Assembly: GCA_039090855.1 (NCBI GenBank)
Contig: CM076991.1
Span: forward strand, 105,784,021 to 105,848,020
DNA length: 64,000 nt
Direction: 5' to 3'
DNA from: Macrothele yani
Lineage: Eukaryota > Arthropoda > Arachnida > Araneae > Macrothelidae
Shown: piece by piece, positions 1 to 13,600 of the stretch
How the letters are laid out: each line of letters begins with the position of its first letter
How positions within the stretch are numbered: the stretch's first letter is position 1
Translations under genes and position numbers: made by a program
Notes under the pieces: model-generated
Databases searched by the model: none
Told to the model about the DNA's origin: nothing
Seen by the model: only the letters and a program-made list of their open reading frames with translations

Positions 1-390
1 AGTCCCTCTTTCAATTTTTGCTTCAGGAAGTTGGATTGATGTCCAATGACAGTGAGTCCCAGTCCATGCGGTGTCTGGTTTCTCTAACGTGTCTGTCTAA
101 TCCTGTCTTGTTTGAACAATTTTTTATTGCTGCCTTGTGTTCCACGATAGGAGTTTCCAGCCTACGACCTGTTTCTCCTATGTAGTATTTTCCACAGCTG
201 CAGGTTACTTTATAAATGACTCTTTGTATTTTTAACAGGTTTTCTTCTTTTTGAATAAGGGCAAAAAATTTTAAGCTGGTTGTCTAAACTGGGAGCTAAT
301 CTAATATCATATTTACTGCTTATTCTCTTTAAAGATTCAAACAAACCTTTTTGATACGTAATTTTTCTTGCAAACCTGAACTCCTGCTTG
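1..390 (-). mobile_element. Penelope-like element tail with GIY-YIG endonuclease
   Basis: Minus-strand translation gives RVIYKVTCSCGKYYIGETG, then RRLETPIVEHKAAIKN, a His-containing segment and a stop near base 50. This is the GIY-YIG nuclease that follows the reverse transcriptase in Penelope-like elements. The upstream frame (PNKQEFRFARKITYQKG...) is joined by a one-base frameshift near 225. The element begins somewhere past 390 and is 5' truncated. It lies in the plexin intron downstream of exon 13. Confidence 0.8.
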
Positions 391-1149
391 TTTGGTATTT
401 TTTTTTTTTTTTTTGTTTATCTTATTTGAGTAATTTATCTATTTCCTTTTTTTGGGTAGTTATTTTCTGTTAGCATTACTTCCAGATCATCCATGTGGGC
501 TTTTTTCAGAAATTTTAAAAATTTACCTAGATAAATCCCATAAAAAAAAAAGTTAACTAGTCTGAATTTAATAATCTAGGAAGCCACATAACAAAGATTA
601 GTTTGATTTACATATTAGAAGTTTAATTAAGTGATTTGTATATTTAAATGATCAAGGCAGTTTGCCTATGAAGCACTGGTCATTTTCTCAGTGGCATCAG
701 GTTCAAGTGGATTATGTTGCAATGCAGAGGATGATGGATCAGAGACATTTATGTCCTTTTCTTATACAAGTTTAAACTTGGACACTAGGCATAGGAGGAA
801 GCTCGCAATGCCAATACAGAATTTGGGGAAGAAACAGTCAGTGAAGGTATGGCACTGATTTCATAAATTGCAGTAAGAAGCTATCAATGATATCAATTTG
901 AAGGTCTTTATTGAATCCAATCCATGTAGGATGGTACAAAAACTTGGCAAACACTGTGCAACGATTTTCCAACATTTAATCACCATAGGCAAAGTGTGGA
1001 AAATAATAGATAAATGGGCCCCATGGGAGTTGCAGAACAGCACAAAACAATGATTTTGCATCTGATCTTCTCTGCTTATCTGCAAGCAAACAAACTACAT
1101 CTTGATGTGTCTCAAGATGTGTAAAATTGCTGATGTTTAGCACAATGGC
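391..1149. other. Plexin intron 3' of exon 13, no feature recognised
   Basis: AT-rich sequence with T runs. Open frames are short and match nothing familiar. 1661-2148 is likewise without features. Confidence 0.6.
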
Positions 1150-1660
1150 TTGACTTGTGGTGAAACTCCAAAATACAGCTGAAGCAGGTACTCCAGCCTA
1201 GCACGATGGTTGTTCCACTCCTTCTTGCATCTGGGTCAAACCAACATGGCTGACAGATATTATCAATAACTTGACATTATGCATGGAAAACTGTCGGCCA
1301 AACAGTCAGCATTAGTCAACTGCCATGTGCCCGTACTTCTCCATGATAACATGAGACCCCACGTTGCATGCCAGATGATCCAGAAGTTACACCAGTTGAG
1401 ATAGGAAACTTTACCTCATATGCCTCATTCCCCTAATCTGTTCCTTTTGGATTACTACTTCTTGAAGCACCTGAACACCTTTCTAAAATGTAAATCGTTT
1501 CCCAATCAAACCTCAGTTAAAACTACATTTAACAAGTCTGCAGAATCCCAAAGCATGACATTTTTTTTCACAATGGCATACAGAAGCCAAAGTGTTCTGT
1601 GGCTGGCGAGGATTATTTTGATTAATAAAATTTATTTTGCATCAGATTTTGGGTGTTTAA
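1150..1660 (+). pseudogene. Mariner (DD34D) transposase relic, C-terminal half
   Basis: Plus-strand translation contains LHDNMRPHVACQMIQKLHQL, then ETLPHMPHSPNLFLLDYYF and LKHLNTFLKCKSFPNQTSV. This is the second-Asp to third-Asp region of a mariner/SETMAR-type transposase, with an in-frame stop between the two parts. The N-terminal half and terminal repeats are not recognisable. Confidence 0.75.
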
Positions 1661-2148
1661 AGTTTCCATCAATATTCCGACATTTCATCTCCAACAGCCT
1701 AATGTTACTGTCTGGAAGTATGCTGTGGTAAAAAAAAAAAAAAAATTGATAGAACACATTACTTTGATAACCAAATATGAAATGTGGCAGACCTCCACGT
1801 GCTGATCTGCTACTTTTTGTGTTAACTGATTTCAGCTGTGGTTATTTCAAGATTTACTTATTTTGGTTTCTTTTCCATAGTTCTGCATGAACCTAAATGT
1901 ATTTCAATCACAGACATACTTTTAAGTTTTATAATTTTACCTAAAAGTATATTCTCAAGAAAATATTACTAAAATTCATTTAAGACATTTTATATAAGGT
2001 CCAGGGGGAAATAAAGCTGTTTTAACAATCAGAAATGAAAAAAAAATATATTAATGACATGTCTATCTAACAGACCAACTTCATAGTCAATGCATAACAT
2101 TTTTAATATAACAATCTGACAAAAGCTTACATAAAGAAAAACACTCAC

Positions 2149-2279
2149 TTATCCCTGATACTGAATGATTTCTGATCTTCTAATGTTTCAATAAACATTA
2201 AGAGGAAGTTCCTGTTGCTCAGCAGTTGTTCAAATTGAGCCATGGCAATTTCATATATATTCTGAGGACCATTCAGATG
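2149..2279 (-). CDS. PlexB: Plexin exon 13: GAP region, [13 protein letters not shown]
   Basis: 131 nt read [12 protein letters not shown], then [20 protein letters not shown] and DQKSFSIRD. FLLxFIxTLExQxSFSxRD is the conserved plexin GAP entry. It ends two bases into a Lys codon before donor gtgagt. The next exon (the VASL-type motif) is not found between 1 and 2148, so it lies outside the window. Confidence 0.95.
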
Positions 2280-5200
2280 CTGTGAATAAAAGCACCTATT
2301 AGTCTTGGATAAGTAAAAGTAAAAAAAAAAACTAGAATGTATATGCAAAGTAACTTGTTGTATCAGACATGCAGTTAGACAATACATGAAAACAAAATCA
2401 AATATTTTTCAAAATTTGGTAAAACCACCACATATACTCCAAAATGAAATGTTACTGCATGATTATATTTAAAGCAAAAAGATGTAAAAATTAAAGTTCA
2501 CTAAATGTACCTTACAGAAATAAATAAAAAAAAAATTGTATGCTAAAGAAATTAATGAATTTCAAGTGATCCCCAAAACAGGTAGTTTTCATTTTTTTAC
2601 ACACATGGAAAGTGGCATAAGGTTTTCTTCCTCTTTTCATAGAACATAAGCCCTTGACAAAAAGCTGTTCTTTGTTCTTGGGTTGAAAATTTCTTCTAAA
2701 ATTCCTTAGAACAGTCATATTTTTTTCACTGCTAAATCTTCACAAATGCTCTTTCAAGTCATAATTTTACTCAAACAGCATTTTACACTGCATAAAGTTA
2801 AGTGTTCACCCAGACTTGGGATATTAAAACTTCACCACATAAGATAACCTCTCTCATTGTACAAAAAACTTTTACTCGACCTAAAATAAAACCAGTTTTC
2901 TAGCTGGCATGAAATTAAATACTTCTACCATATAACTCAGCATTTTTGTTTTTAGTTATGTAAAATGTGCATGAGTAATTCAGTAATTTCATTATTTAAA
3001 TTGTGTAACTAGTACATATAATATGCAAAACAATGAAATCAAGTATCACTACTTCCTTCATAACCTACATGGTGCATAATCACGAGTTGATACAACCTTT
3101 GAAACAATATTTTAGAAATTGGTGGATTTCATGCAGCATTCATCAGAACCAAGAATAACATTGTATACCCAATCACTGCACTGATTGCTCGATGATCAAT
3201 CATACACTGTATTTAGTAATGAATCAAATATATATGCATGTAGTTGCAAATTCGATGTATAATATAGGCATAAAGGTGCCATATTTTCATGCTCAAGCAG
3301 AAATCAGATGAGTTCGATTCATTCTCCAGGATGATGCAATTTTCAAATTTTTTGAGTAAGTAGCTACACAGAAAATAGTAAAAAATGTGACACCTTGGTA
3401 ATGATAATGATATTTGTAATTTCCTTCCATGTATTTGTAAAGAATTATTTCTTCAATGGGATTCATTTCCCACTGATATCTATGAAGTTGCAAATTAATT
3501 AAAATAACAGCCAAAGCCATTCACAGTTTGTACAGAATATGGCTCTAATTGAAAACTACACACATTTGAAACGCTACCTAATTCTGTTAAAAACTAATTT
3601 GCCATTTGATGGTAGTTGATCTTACACCTCATTGACACTTCAGCTGAGTGGCAATCTCCCTTGTTAGACTGTGTTGCTCCTACATTGCTGATGATCAGAA
3701 AAGAGCTGCTATTAAACTTTGCATTACATTCTTGACTAAAAGTGATATGCAGTCTTGTTTCACATAAATCAGAAAATGACCAGATCATTGAAAAACAATG
3801 ATACCTGATGGATAGGGGCGTATTTAGAAGGGGCATTGCCCTTCTAGAAAGTGTTTCATTTTTTTTTGCTTGGTTAAAATGCTACTTACACTGGAAAAAA
3901 AAAGGTTTAGTTTAATAAAAATGCATCAACTTACATTAGAAAAAAAATGCTTTAATTTTTTATTCTATTTTTCATTAACTTCAGTTTTGTTCTGGTGGAT
4001 TTCAATAACTTGCACTTTTTGTCAGCCCTCCCACCTGGAAAATAAATTCCATATATGATACCCTTGCTGATGGGAACTGTACAACTCACCAGATCATTAT
4101 ATATGTGCTCACCAACTGTTAGTTGATAAATGTAATTCTCCATCCCTTTTTTTTTCATTGGTACATATTCATGACCTAGGTAAACTAAAATCAAACAGTG
4201 TCTCTTACTGCAACCCAAATATTCAGAGCTTGTCCTGAGATATAAATAAGAGAAAATATTATTCTCTCTGCTAATCTGATTTTTTTTTATTATCAAATGA
4301 ACATTTTCTTGTTCTTCTGTCCACTTTCAAACTAGTTTTCTAGAGCACTGAAAACATTCCATGAATAAATGGGGGGGGGGGTCCAATGTCTAATAATATA
4401 ACAACTCAGAAAGTAGAAGGGTCATTTTTATTTCCTTCTGTTTTAAAAGTATTTGATTTTTTTCTAGATCTCTGACATAATAAAAATGCACGAACCAAAT
4501 GCAAATTTACTACTTGTAACTTCACAGCATTACCATTTTGCAAAGACTAGCAGACATTTTGATAAATATCTGAAACCATTACACATACGAATTATACTTT
4601 TGTACAGGATATATATGCTGCACAGCTTTTAATCACCATGTATGTTTATTTTACTGAAGCACTCTGACCAAGTGATTCCAATGTAAAAAAATTTAAAATG
4701 CCTGCATGAAATATCTAGTGCATAAATTTAACAGGAACAAGTTAGCAAAAATTTTCTATAAATTTTAGTAATACACTTGGAGACGATTTCTAGAAAAGTT
4801 GTATGCATTACTTTGAGCTCTAGAAAATATGAAAACTACACATATATAGGAATTCTAGAAAAATTGCATACCCTTGTTTTTGAAATATGTATACAAGCAT
4901 TATCAAGGCAAAATAACAACTTTGTGGTGCAAATATATCTGGTAGTAGAAAAAAGCATTTGTTGCAAATAGAAAAATTTAGCAACTTTTGTCTTTATTAG
5001 TCCTTGGGCCTGTTAAATTAATTGAAATTGTGAAGTTTATTTAAATATATATTTAAACAGTTTTTATTCACCAAGGTTATTTATAAGGGGCATGGTTTAA
5101 TCCTAAACGATTTTAAATGAGGTCAAAAAACATAAGATTATTAAAGGATTTTCAGTTACTGTTTCTATTACCTTTATTTTAATTATGACAGCTTTCCCAG

Positions 5201-8200
5201 AACATTTTTTTTTTTTTTTGCTTTCTGCAAACATAATTTTTAACTAGATGTAACTATGTACAATACATTTAACGTAAAATAATCTAGAACAAACGAGACC
5301 ATGGCACTTCCTAAGAGATTTCATACTAAAATATGCCATTTTTCTTAGATACATCGGGAGAGATCTTATTTTTCAGATTCAGCCCTTCAGAACAATGTCC
5401 TGAGAAGAACTGGTGTTAAAAATTTGACAAGTGAAAGTTAAAAATTTTTCTAGTGAAGTCCACAAAAATCCAAAGCATTTTAATGTATAATTCAGGATCT
5501 GATATTACATGGTTTCAAGTTAAAACCATTTGTTTTAAGTAGAAAGTTGTATTGTTATCTGAACGACCACAAGCCAAGATAATGCAATACAATAAGTACT
5601 GAAATGTCTTGATATTTTCATATTAAAAATTTTGGCACCCTCTCATGTATTAAAACTGTTCTGCATTAAACATCTAATGAAACTGAATAATCAAAAACTA
5701 ATAAATCATTCTTTGAATAAAGCCCATGTTGAAAATGCTTCCTGCTAACAAATTCCCATAATAGAAGTTTCTGATTAGTAATTTAATAAATTATTTCTTA
5801 GAAGTCAAAGCCATTTAATTCAAACAGAACTTTTTTTTTACTGTAGTCTCTCATGTAGCAGATTACTATGTCACAATGAATGCAGGTAGCCATTTATAAT
5901 TATCTACTAAAAATTATTCTAATAAAAAGATTAATTTTTTGGTGATATGCATCCATGCCTATGTGTGGCCACTCAAAAAATAAAATACGATTAAGTAGTC
6001 TTTGATAATTTTGAAGAAATTCTTTAACCTGCAAAACTACAAGTTAAAAAACAATTTTACCTTAAATTCTTGAATAACAGGATTGTCTGTCACCCCAGGG
6101 AAAAATACTTTCATGACAAATGTTCGATGGTCTAAAGATGGGACACCTGTGGCTTGAATGTCATTGTTTAGGTCTGACATATCTGTTTGTAGTTCTGCAA
6201 AAGCTATATAGGAAAGAAAATGTATATTATAAATCATATGCAAAACAAAAACATGCATTTCAAAAAAAAAAAAATTACTGCATCAAAACACAATTAATTT
6301 TCGAATTATTTCCTGCTAGCAAATTTGGTTCACATGCACACATTTTGTAAGAAAAATGTTGATAGACTTTTGAAATGCACGATTTTCACTAGTTAAGCTT
6401 TAATATCATAAAATAAAATGGTGACAAATTTAAAGTTCAGTTGAGGCACATTTTAACAAAATAAGACAGCAAATAAGATTTACTACATTGTGTCCTAACA
6501 GAGGTTCAATAAAAAAAAAAAGTATTGTATAGTATGTGCAATTAAAAGGCACACAAACCAGCCATTGAATTTAAAACCTTTATGTGGATGTAGGTGAACC
6601 ATTACTTATGCAGCATATATACAAAATATGTGGTCACATGATCTAAGCAACAATTTAAGACAGTTGCTTGTCAGTAGTGTTGATCACAAGGGAGAAACAG
6701 AGGATCTTTTGGGTGCCCATTTGGTTGGAGTGACAATTTTGAAAACCTACAGAACTGACTGGTTTCTCAAAAAGTGAGATACCCCAGATCTTTAATCAGT
6801 TGAAAAACAGCCCATGCTGCTTGTCTTCATTTGAGAAGGCTACATATAGAAAAACAGGATTCCTGTATACTGCAATTGACTGAAGCATTCAATGAGGCTG
6901 TTCCCTGGCCCGCAATTCAGTGCACAGAGAACTGAAGATAATCAGTATTGGTTGTTGTATGCCTATACTGAGAACACTGATTTCTGTAAAGAACTGGGAA
7001 GTTTGTTTACAGTGTTGTGGGGAAGGGGGCTTATTGTGGGTGCCCAATTGGCTAGAGTGACAATTTTAAAAACCTGCAGAACTGACTGGTTTCTCAAAAA
7101 GTGAGATATCCCAGATCTTTAATCAGTTGAAAAATAGCCCACGTTGATTGTCTTCATTTGAGAAGGCTCATATAGAGAAACAGGATTTCTGTATACTGCA
7201 ATTGACTGAAGCATTCAATGAGGCTGTTCCCGGCCCTTAATTCAGTGCACAGGGAATTGAAGAGAATTGGTATTGGTTGTCGTATGCCCATACTGAAACC
7301 ACTTATTTCTGCAAAGAACCGGGAAGTCTGTTTGCAGTGTTGTTGACACCATGACTGGACACTAGAAAAAGCCATGCAGTCCGACAAGGGCCGAGCACCA
7401 GGGCTTGAGAGGAAAAGGCTAGTCCTTAGCACTTCACCCCCTGAGACACGCACCCAAGGTTGATGACGTAGCTGCGCTGGCCTTTCCAAAACCAAGAGCC
7501 ACGGCAAGCTGTGCAGAGCACCCTAGGAAAGGCACTTTCAGTCGATGTTATTACTGTATTTAACAGATTACAATGTTCCACCTATTTCAATGTGCACACA
7601 AATATTAGAAAATGGTCTTTTTCGAGAACAAAAGTTAAGGATTTTGTGTCCTAAAATCAGAAAACGTTGGTGTAGCAGTTTAAATGAACAAACTTTTATT
7701 GTGCACACTTTTTATTTAAAAGTATTTTGCTTAATATACTAATTATATTTTTCTGATGTCAAAAACTCAGTGTATCTTTTCTCTTTTTTTTTTTTTTTTT
7801 TTTGTGATTCCATAGAAAAAGTTTGTGGTTGGCTTTAAAACGTTTTTCTCTCTGTCAAAGACATTAATTGTTTAAAACTTTCAAGGCACGGAAAGTTACT
7901 GGGTTCTTCAAACTCTGCAAAAGTAGTTCAAACACTCTGTTAATGTATAAAATAAAAATTATTTATTTACATTTTACATCCATCATGATTTCTGAAGACT
8001 GCACTTAAAAAGTAGTGAACAAAATTTATTTCGTGAAATGAACATGTGTTCTTCATTGCAGAAAATGTGAAACAGTTTTCTTCATTGCCCAAATGGAAAA
8101 AAAAAAAAAAAAGGCTTTTGTTTTCCTTACTACGTTTGAGTCAATCGAATTTTATTTTTTGCGGAGCTTTCCTGCGCGGCTACTAGTGAATTTCTGTTCA

Positions 8201-10611
8201 GAAAACGTATTTGAATAAATGTTCGTATTCTGCGAAACAGATGAATAGCATCTTTGTTGACAGATGGAAAACGTTTTTCTAGTTCATTTACGAGTTCCCG
8301 AATAACACCTTTCCCTTTTTTAAATGTCCTGCAGTGAACTGCGCAGAAAATCTGCTCAAACTGTTCCACAACATTATTCCAAGAACATGATAGCACTGTC
8401 AAACAGGCAGCAGATATTAGTTTCGTGGCAGTTTTAAAAAATACTAGTTCCTAAAGAAGGATCTTTATCGGAACGCGATAAAGATCCTTCTTATAAACAC
8501 GAAAAGGATGTGGAAGATGATGTCCCATCCTTTCATGTTTATATGTGTATTTCAGCATGTTGCATCAGCACATGACATTTCGTTAAAAAAAAAAAAACGG
8601 AAATAAAAACCAACACTCAGTATGCAACTCAAATAAAACACAATGTGAAACAAATAATATAAACCAAGAAAAGGCACGGACCTGCAAAACCATAACGGAG
8701 GAAAATCGGGTTTGTACGGAAGTTGACAAACGAAGCTTGGGGAGCAGGCCAGCACGATGATGTAGAAACAAGTGGTCAACCCGTTTTCCACCCAGCCTTT
8801 CAGACACTGGTCGGCATTCAGTTCCTCAAATGGACGGACTAGCCCTGGCCCAGTACACCTTGTTCTGTACCAACAGTAGTCACGACTGTTTTGTGGGAGC
8901 CTCATGAAGCAACAGACCCAGCTTGCCTTTTAAACACAACTCAAGGTTCTGGAGGTAGTGTCATGGTGTGGGGCACATTCTGTTGTTATGCAACGGGTCC
9001 CCTGATTTTGCTGGAAGGTTGGTTGTCCTCCAAGGTACATCTGAACGTTGTTACCAATCACGTACATCCTGCAATGTTGACATTTTATCCAGCAGATGAT
9101 GGCTGTTTCATGGACGACTACATTGCTCTCCATTGTGCAAGATGTGTTCAGCAGTGGTTCAGCGAGCATGACAGAAACTTCCACCATCTTCCCTGGCCAC
9201 CACAAAGCCCAGGGCTGAACCCCATTGCGAATTGCATGCGGTATGTTAGAAAAACAGATTCAAGAGCAGTCCTCTTCTTTCAGATCTGAGCCAGTTAGGA
9301 CTTTATGCTGAATATAAACATAGAAAACAAGCGGAAACGCACAGTCTCATATGGTAAAAGGTTCGTTTAGCGATAGCTTTCGATCATCCTACGACCTTGA
9401 TCACCCACGATTGACTGGTTGCCAGAACTGCAATTTGAACTTGGGGTGTTGGAAATGTTGCCAGATTTCAGAAGAGAGATCCAAATAAATGGGATTTGGT
9501 GAGGAGTCTCTGAATTGCAGTTTTTGGTGAACAAAATTTCAATGCTTTCTTGGAAATGCAGAGATGCTTTGTTGATGAATGGGGCAACTTTTTTAGTTTC
9601 TTTCCAAATGGAAACTGCAGAGGTATCTTCAAGGGTCAGTGCAGATAAAGCTGTCTTTGGAAGATCATTGGAAACATCTTTTGTGTGTTCACCAAGTCTT
9701 GTATTGATGCTTCGGTATGTGCTTCCAATATACACTGAGAGACCAGAGGAAGTTGAAATGGGAATAGCATAAACTCTAGGGGTGAGACAGGACCCCTGTC
9801 TTTTAAGCAGGCACATTACTGCAGAAGGCTTTGGTTTCACTGTGAGAGTGTAGCCCATAGTTTTGAAAAGTTTACACATCTTATAAGAGGAAGAATCCAT
9901 GGAAAGGGGTGGAACCAATGAATGGTGATTTTTCCATTAGTATTGGTGAGAGAGCAGACAGATTTTTCAAATGAGGAATTTTGGAGGAATTTTTCAATTG
10001 TAGAAGGTGGGAACTGATGGGCTTCAGCAATTTTCTTTATTTCTTCATGGAAGGAAGATTCACCCACACATCCAGTCGATCACGGGTGATCAGGTCGTAG
10101 GATGACCAAAAGCTACCGCCAAATGAACCGCTTACCATACGTGACTGTGTTTTCGCTCATTTTCAATATTTATGTGTTACTGTCGCATGAAGCTTGAGTT
10201 TTAAACCATTTCTGATGAATGCCTGGTATGTTGTAGATGCACTCCAAGACCTTTAGAATCTATGCCAAACTGCATAGTGCAGTAATTCTGCCTAAAAGAG
10301 GTTCAATGAATAAAAATTTCTATTTCAGTGGCCAGTATGCATTTATAGAACTTGATCTTGAAGGAAGATTTAAAAAAAAAAAAAAAAACCTGACCAGTCT
10401 ATGATATTTGATTGAGAACTTATCTCTCCTTTCTTGTGTAACAAAGGCCAAATTATCTAAGTGATATTTACTTCACATAGCAGAGCAAAATTATCTAGTG
10501 ATATTTACTCAGCAGGACACAGCATTAAGTTGGATTCTTTCATCACAACAGAAAATTTGAAAAAGATAATAGCTCATAACATCCCTGTATGGGAGTATTG
10601 TGTTTATACAG

Positions 10612-10650
<39 letters not shown>

Positions 10651-13600
10651 ATGAACTTAAAAATTGTTGCTAACTGAAATACTTCATAGCTCAATCCTAG
10701 CATTTTTGAATCGCATTTTGCAATGAAAGGAATGTGTCTTTGTAAAGTTTAGAGACAAGCATTGAACTAATTTGCTAACCATAATATAAAAAAACAAAAT
10801 TGCAAGGATTCATTTCTAAACACTTACCGCAGTGGCACACCTAGAATGTCTTAATTGGGGTGGCCCAAAATATTGAAGATATGAATAAAACTATCCTGAA
10901 GAAAACATCTCCCAAAACATTGTAAAGCAATAAAAACATATCTGCTGTATAAAAGTGTGTTTCCAATTATTCATAAAACATATATTTAAAAACATGCACA
11001 AATGTATTTAAAAATAAGAAGCCAAGAATGAAAGACCAAGTGATACCTCATGAGGAGGGCCTGGTCCCTGGGCCACCCCCAAAGAGTATGCTACTGACTT
11101 ACTGCAATGGTGTAAATATTGGAGCTCAAAAGGACACTGCAGTTAGAGTGAATAGTTTAAAGCTTATGACTTAAGAAAGAATGATACTAAGACCACAGAT
11201 ATCACAGAAACCAAGCAAAAGACCTGATCCCTGTAATACTTTACTGCCGGCAGAGAATATGTTATCAGAATATACACCGATGACATCACCAACATGTATT
11301 ATACATACATACATATCACTAAGCTGTTCTTTCATATATATAGAGGTTAGCTCCACAAAGAACTACCAGATAAATTTTACTTACTGTTGCCGTATCAAAC
11401 TTCTCCATTTACAGCGATCTTATCTTGACATATAACTCGGGTTTCACTGACATCCATCACACGCCATCCACAAGAACTTCTATACTTCATATTCATAATC
11501 TTTTTCTCATGCAGACACTCCTGAATCTGATCCTCCCACGACTTCCTTGGCCCTCCTCTACCTTTCCTTCCTGCCACTTGGGCTAAAAAGATTTTCTTAG
11601 TAAGCATCTCTTCACTCATTCTTTCAACATGGCCAAACCACTGAAGTATATTAGTACTTCAGTGGTTTGGCCATGTTGAAAGAATGAGTGAAGCTAACAA
11701 CATTTTACTTTACATCACACAACTGCAATACATCTTCATTCCACACACAATCAGATCATGTCTTGCCACAAACCTCCTGTAAGTAACTCATTTCCCCAGC
11801 ACACAAACGACTCCTATGTTTCTCCTGTAGTACCCAGGTTTTACTGCCATACATCAGAGTAGCAACAATTACACTTTCATATACAGCCATGTGGGACTCT
11901 CTTGAGAACCCATCATTCCTGTGAAACCCTCCCAAAGCAGCCATGATTTTCAATGAAGAATTCATTTGCCTACTAATTTTACCATCCAATTTGTTCTCTC
12001 TGTCAAACATGCTTCCTAAATGCACAAACTCATTCACTTGGTCAATCACTGTGCCATTTAGACATATATTACATTCAGTACTACTAGTTCCTCTCTCAAA
12101 AACCATAACTTTGGTTTTTCCCTTAATATACTCAGTTTGAATAAACCAAATTTTTGCATTACACACAACATACTGTGCAACTCACTTTTGCTCTCTGCCA
12201 ACAGGACAGTGTCATCAGCATACAGCAATCTGCACACACAGATATCACCAAGATATTAACCAGTATTATCTATTTTGGCATCATGCATGCACGCATCCAT
12301 AAATATATTAAACAGCCAGGGTGACATTACACAACCATGTCTGACTCCTGCACCAAGAGAAAACCATTTTGATAAAACACCATTAACTTGTACACAAGCT
12401 CTTCTGCCAGCATACATGACTTTTACACTGTTAGATTTTCAGTAACACCATATTCATTCAAAACCTTCCACAAAAGTGTGCTATTTACTTGATTGTAAAC
12501 TTTCTCTAAATCTATGAAGGCAGCAAAAACTTTCTTACCAACAGCCAGATAATTTTCAATCATTATGTGTAATGCAAAAATTTGGTTAGTGCAGCCTTTA
12601 CCAGACATAAAACCACTCTGAACATCCCACACTTTCTCTGATTTAAGACCTCATACTTTTTTAATAACGACCTTACCAAACACTTTCCCTGGCACACTGA
12701 GTGTGCTAATACCATGATAGTTCTTGCAGTCAGTCTGATCACCTTTTCCCTTATACAAGGGAACAATAATAGCATCCTTCCAATCCCGAGGGACCATTCC
12801 TAACTCCCAGCACAACTGACAAATTTCAGTTAACCAGTCAGTTACAGGGTTACCACCATATTTCAACATCTCGACAGTTATGCCATCAACTCCCGGAGCC
12901 TTACAACTAGGATAATGTTCAATTATATCATATGGACTACACATCATTTTGAAGGTTGCTTTTTATCAAAAGTTATTTAAACTGAATGCATTTAAATAAC
13001 TTACAATGAATATTACCCACTTAATTTTTCCATTTTTGTTTATTTTTAATAATATATTCTGAACTAAAGGTCATGTTGGAACTCCCCAAGAGTTCATTTT
13101 TTAGAAATTCAATGGCAGTCAGTCAAGTCAGGAAAAGGAATGTATATATGAACTAGTTGGCATTAAAAAAAGTGTGATCAAATAGATTGGGTCACTGAAC
13201 AAAAAAATACTCAAACTACCAAAGAGCTATCCTAGAGTTGGTCTTTAGGTTTCAAATTAAGCCTTTGCATTAACTGTGTTTAACATCTCCCATTAGCCAT
13301 TATCCAGAAATCAATTGCTAAATTTGTGTCATTTTTTTTTCAACGTTAATTGACAACTTGTCATTACTGTTTTGTGTGAAGCTTTACCCTTACCACAGAA
13401 ATAGAGATCTTGCAATAAGAACTCAATTTGTGAGTGACTTATTTACTGTCACTTTGCTCTAGTCATGCTTTATTGAACCCTGAATAACCTTATAAACTTT
13501 ATTAGAATGCACCATCCACACAAGAGTATCACACTCAATTTGTTTAAATCCCTGATAATGCTGTATCAACACACCCGAGATGTTATTCAAATCACTACAG

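Noticed and set aside
8552..8905. Minus-strand ORF of 117 codons
   Set aside because: It overlaps the start of the Tc1 relic on the other strand and is rich in F/Y from A-T runs; no family features.
10461..10703. ORFs on both strands near 10500-10700
   Set aside because: They are created by the (TG)n run and encode dipeptide repeats.
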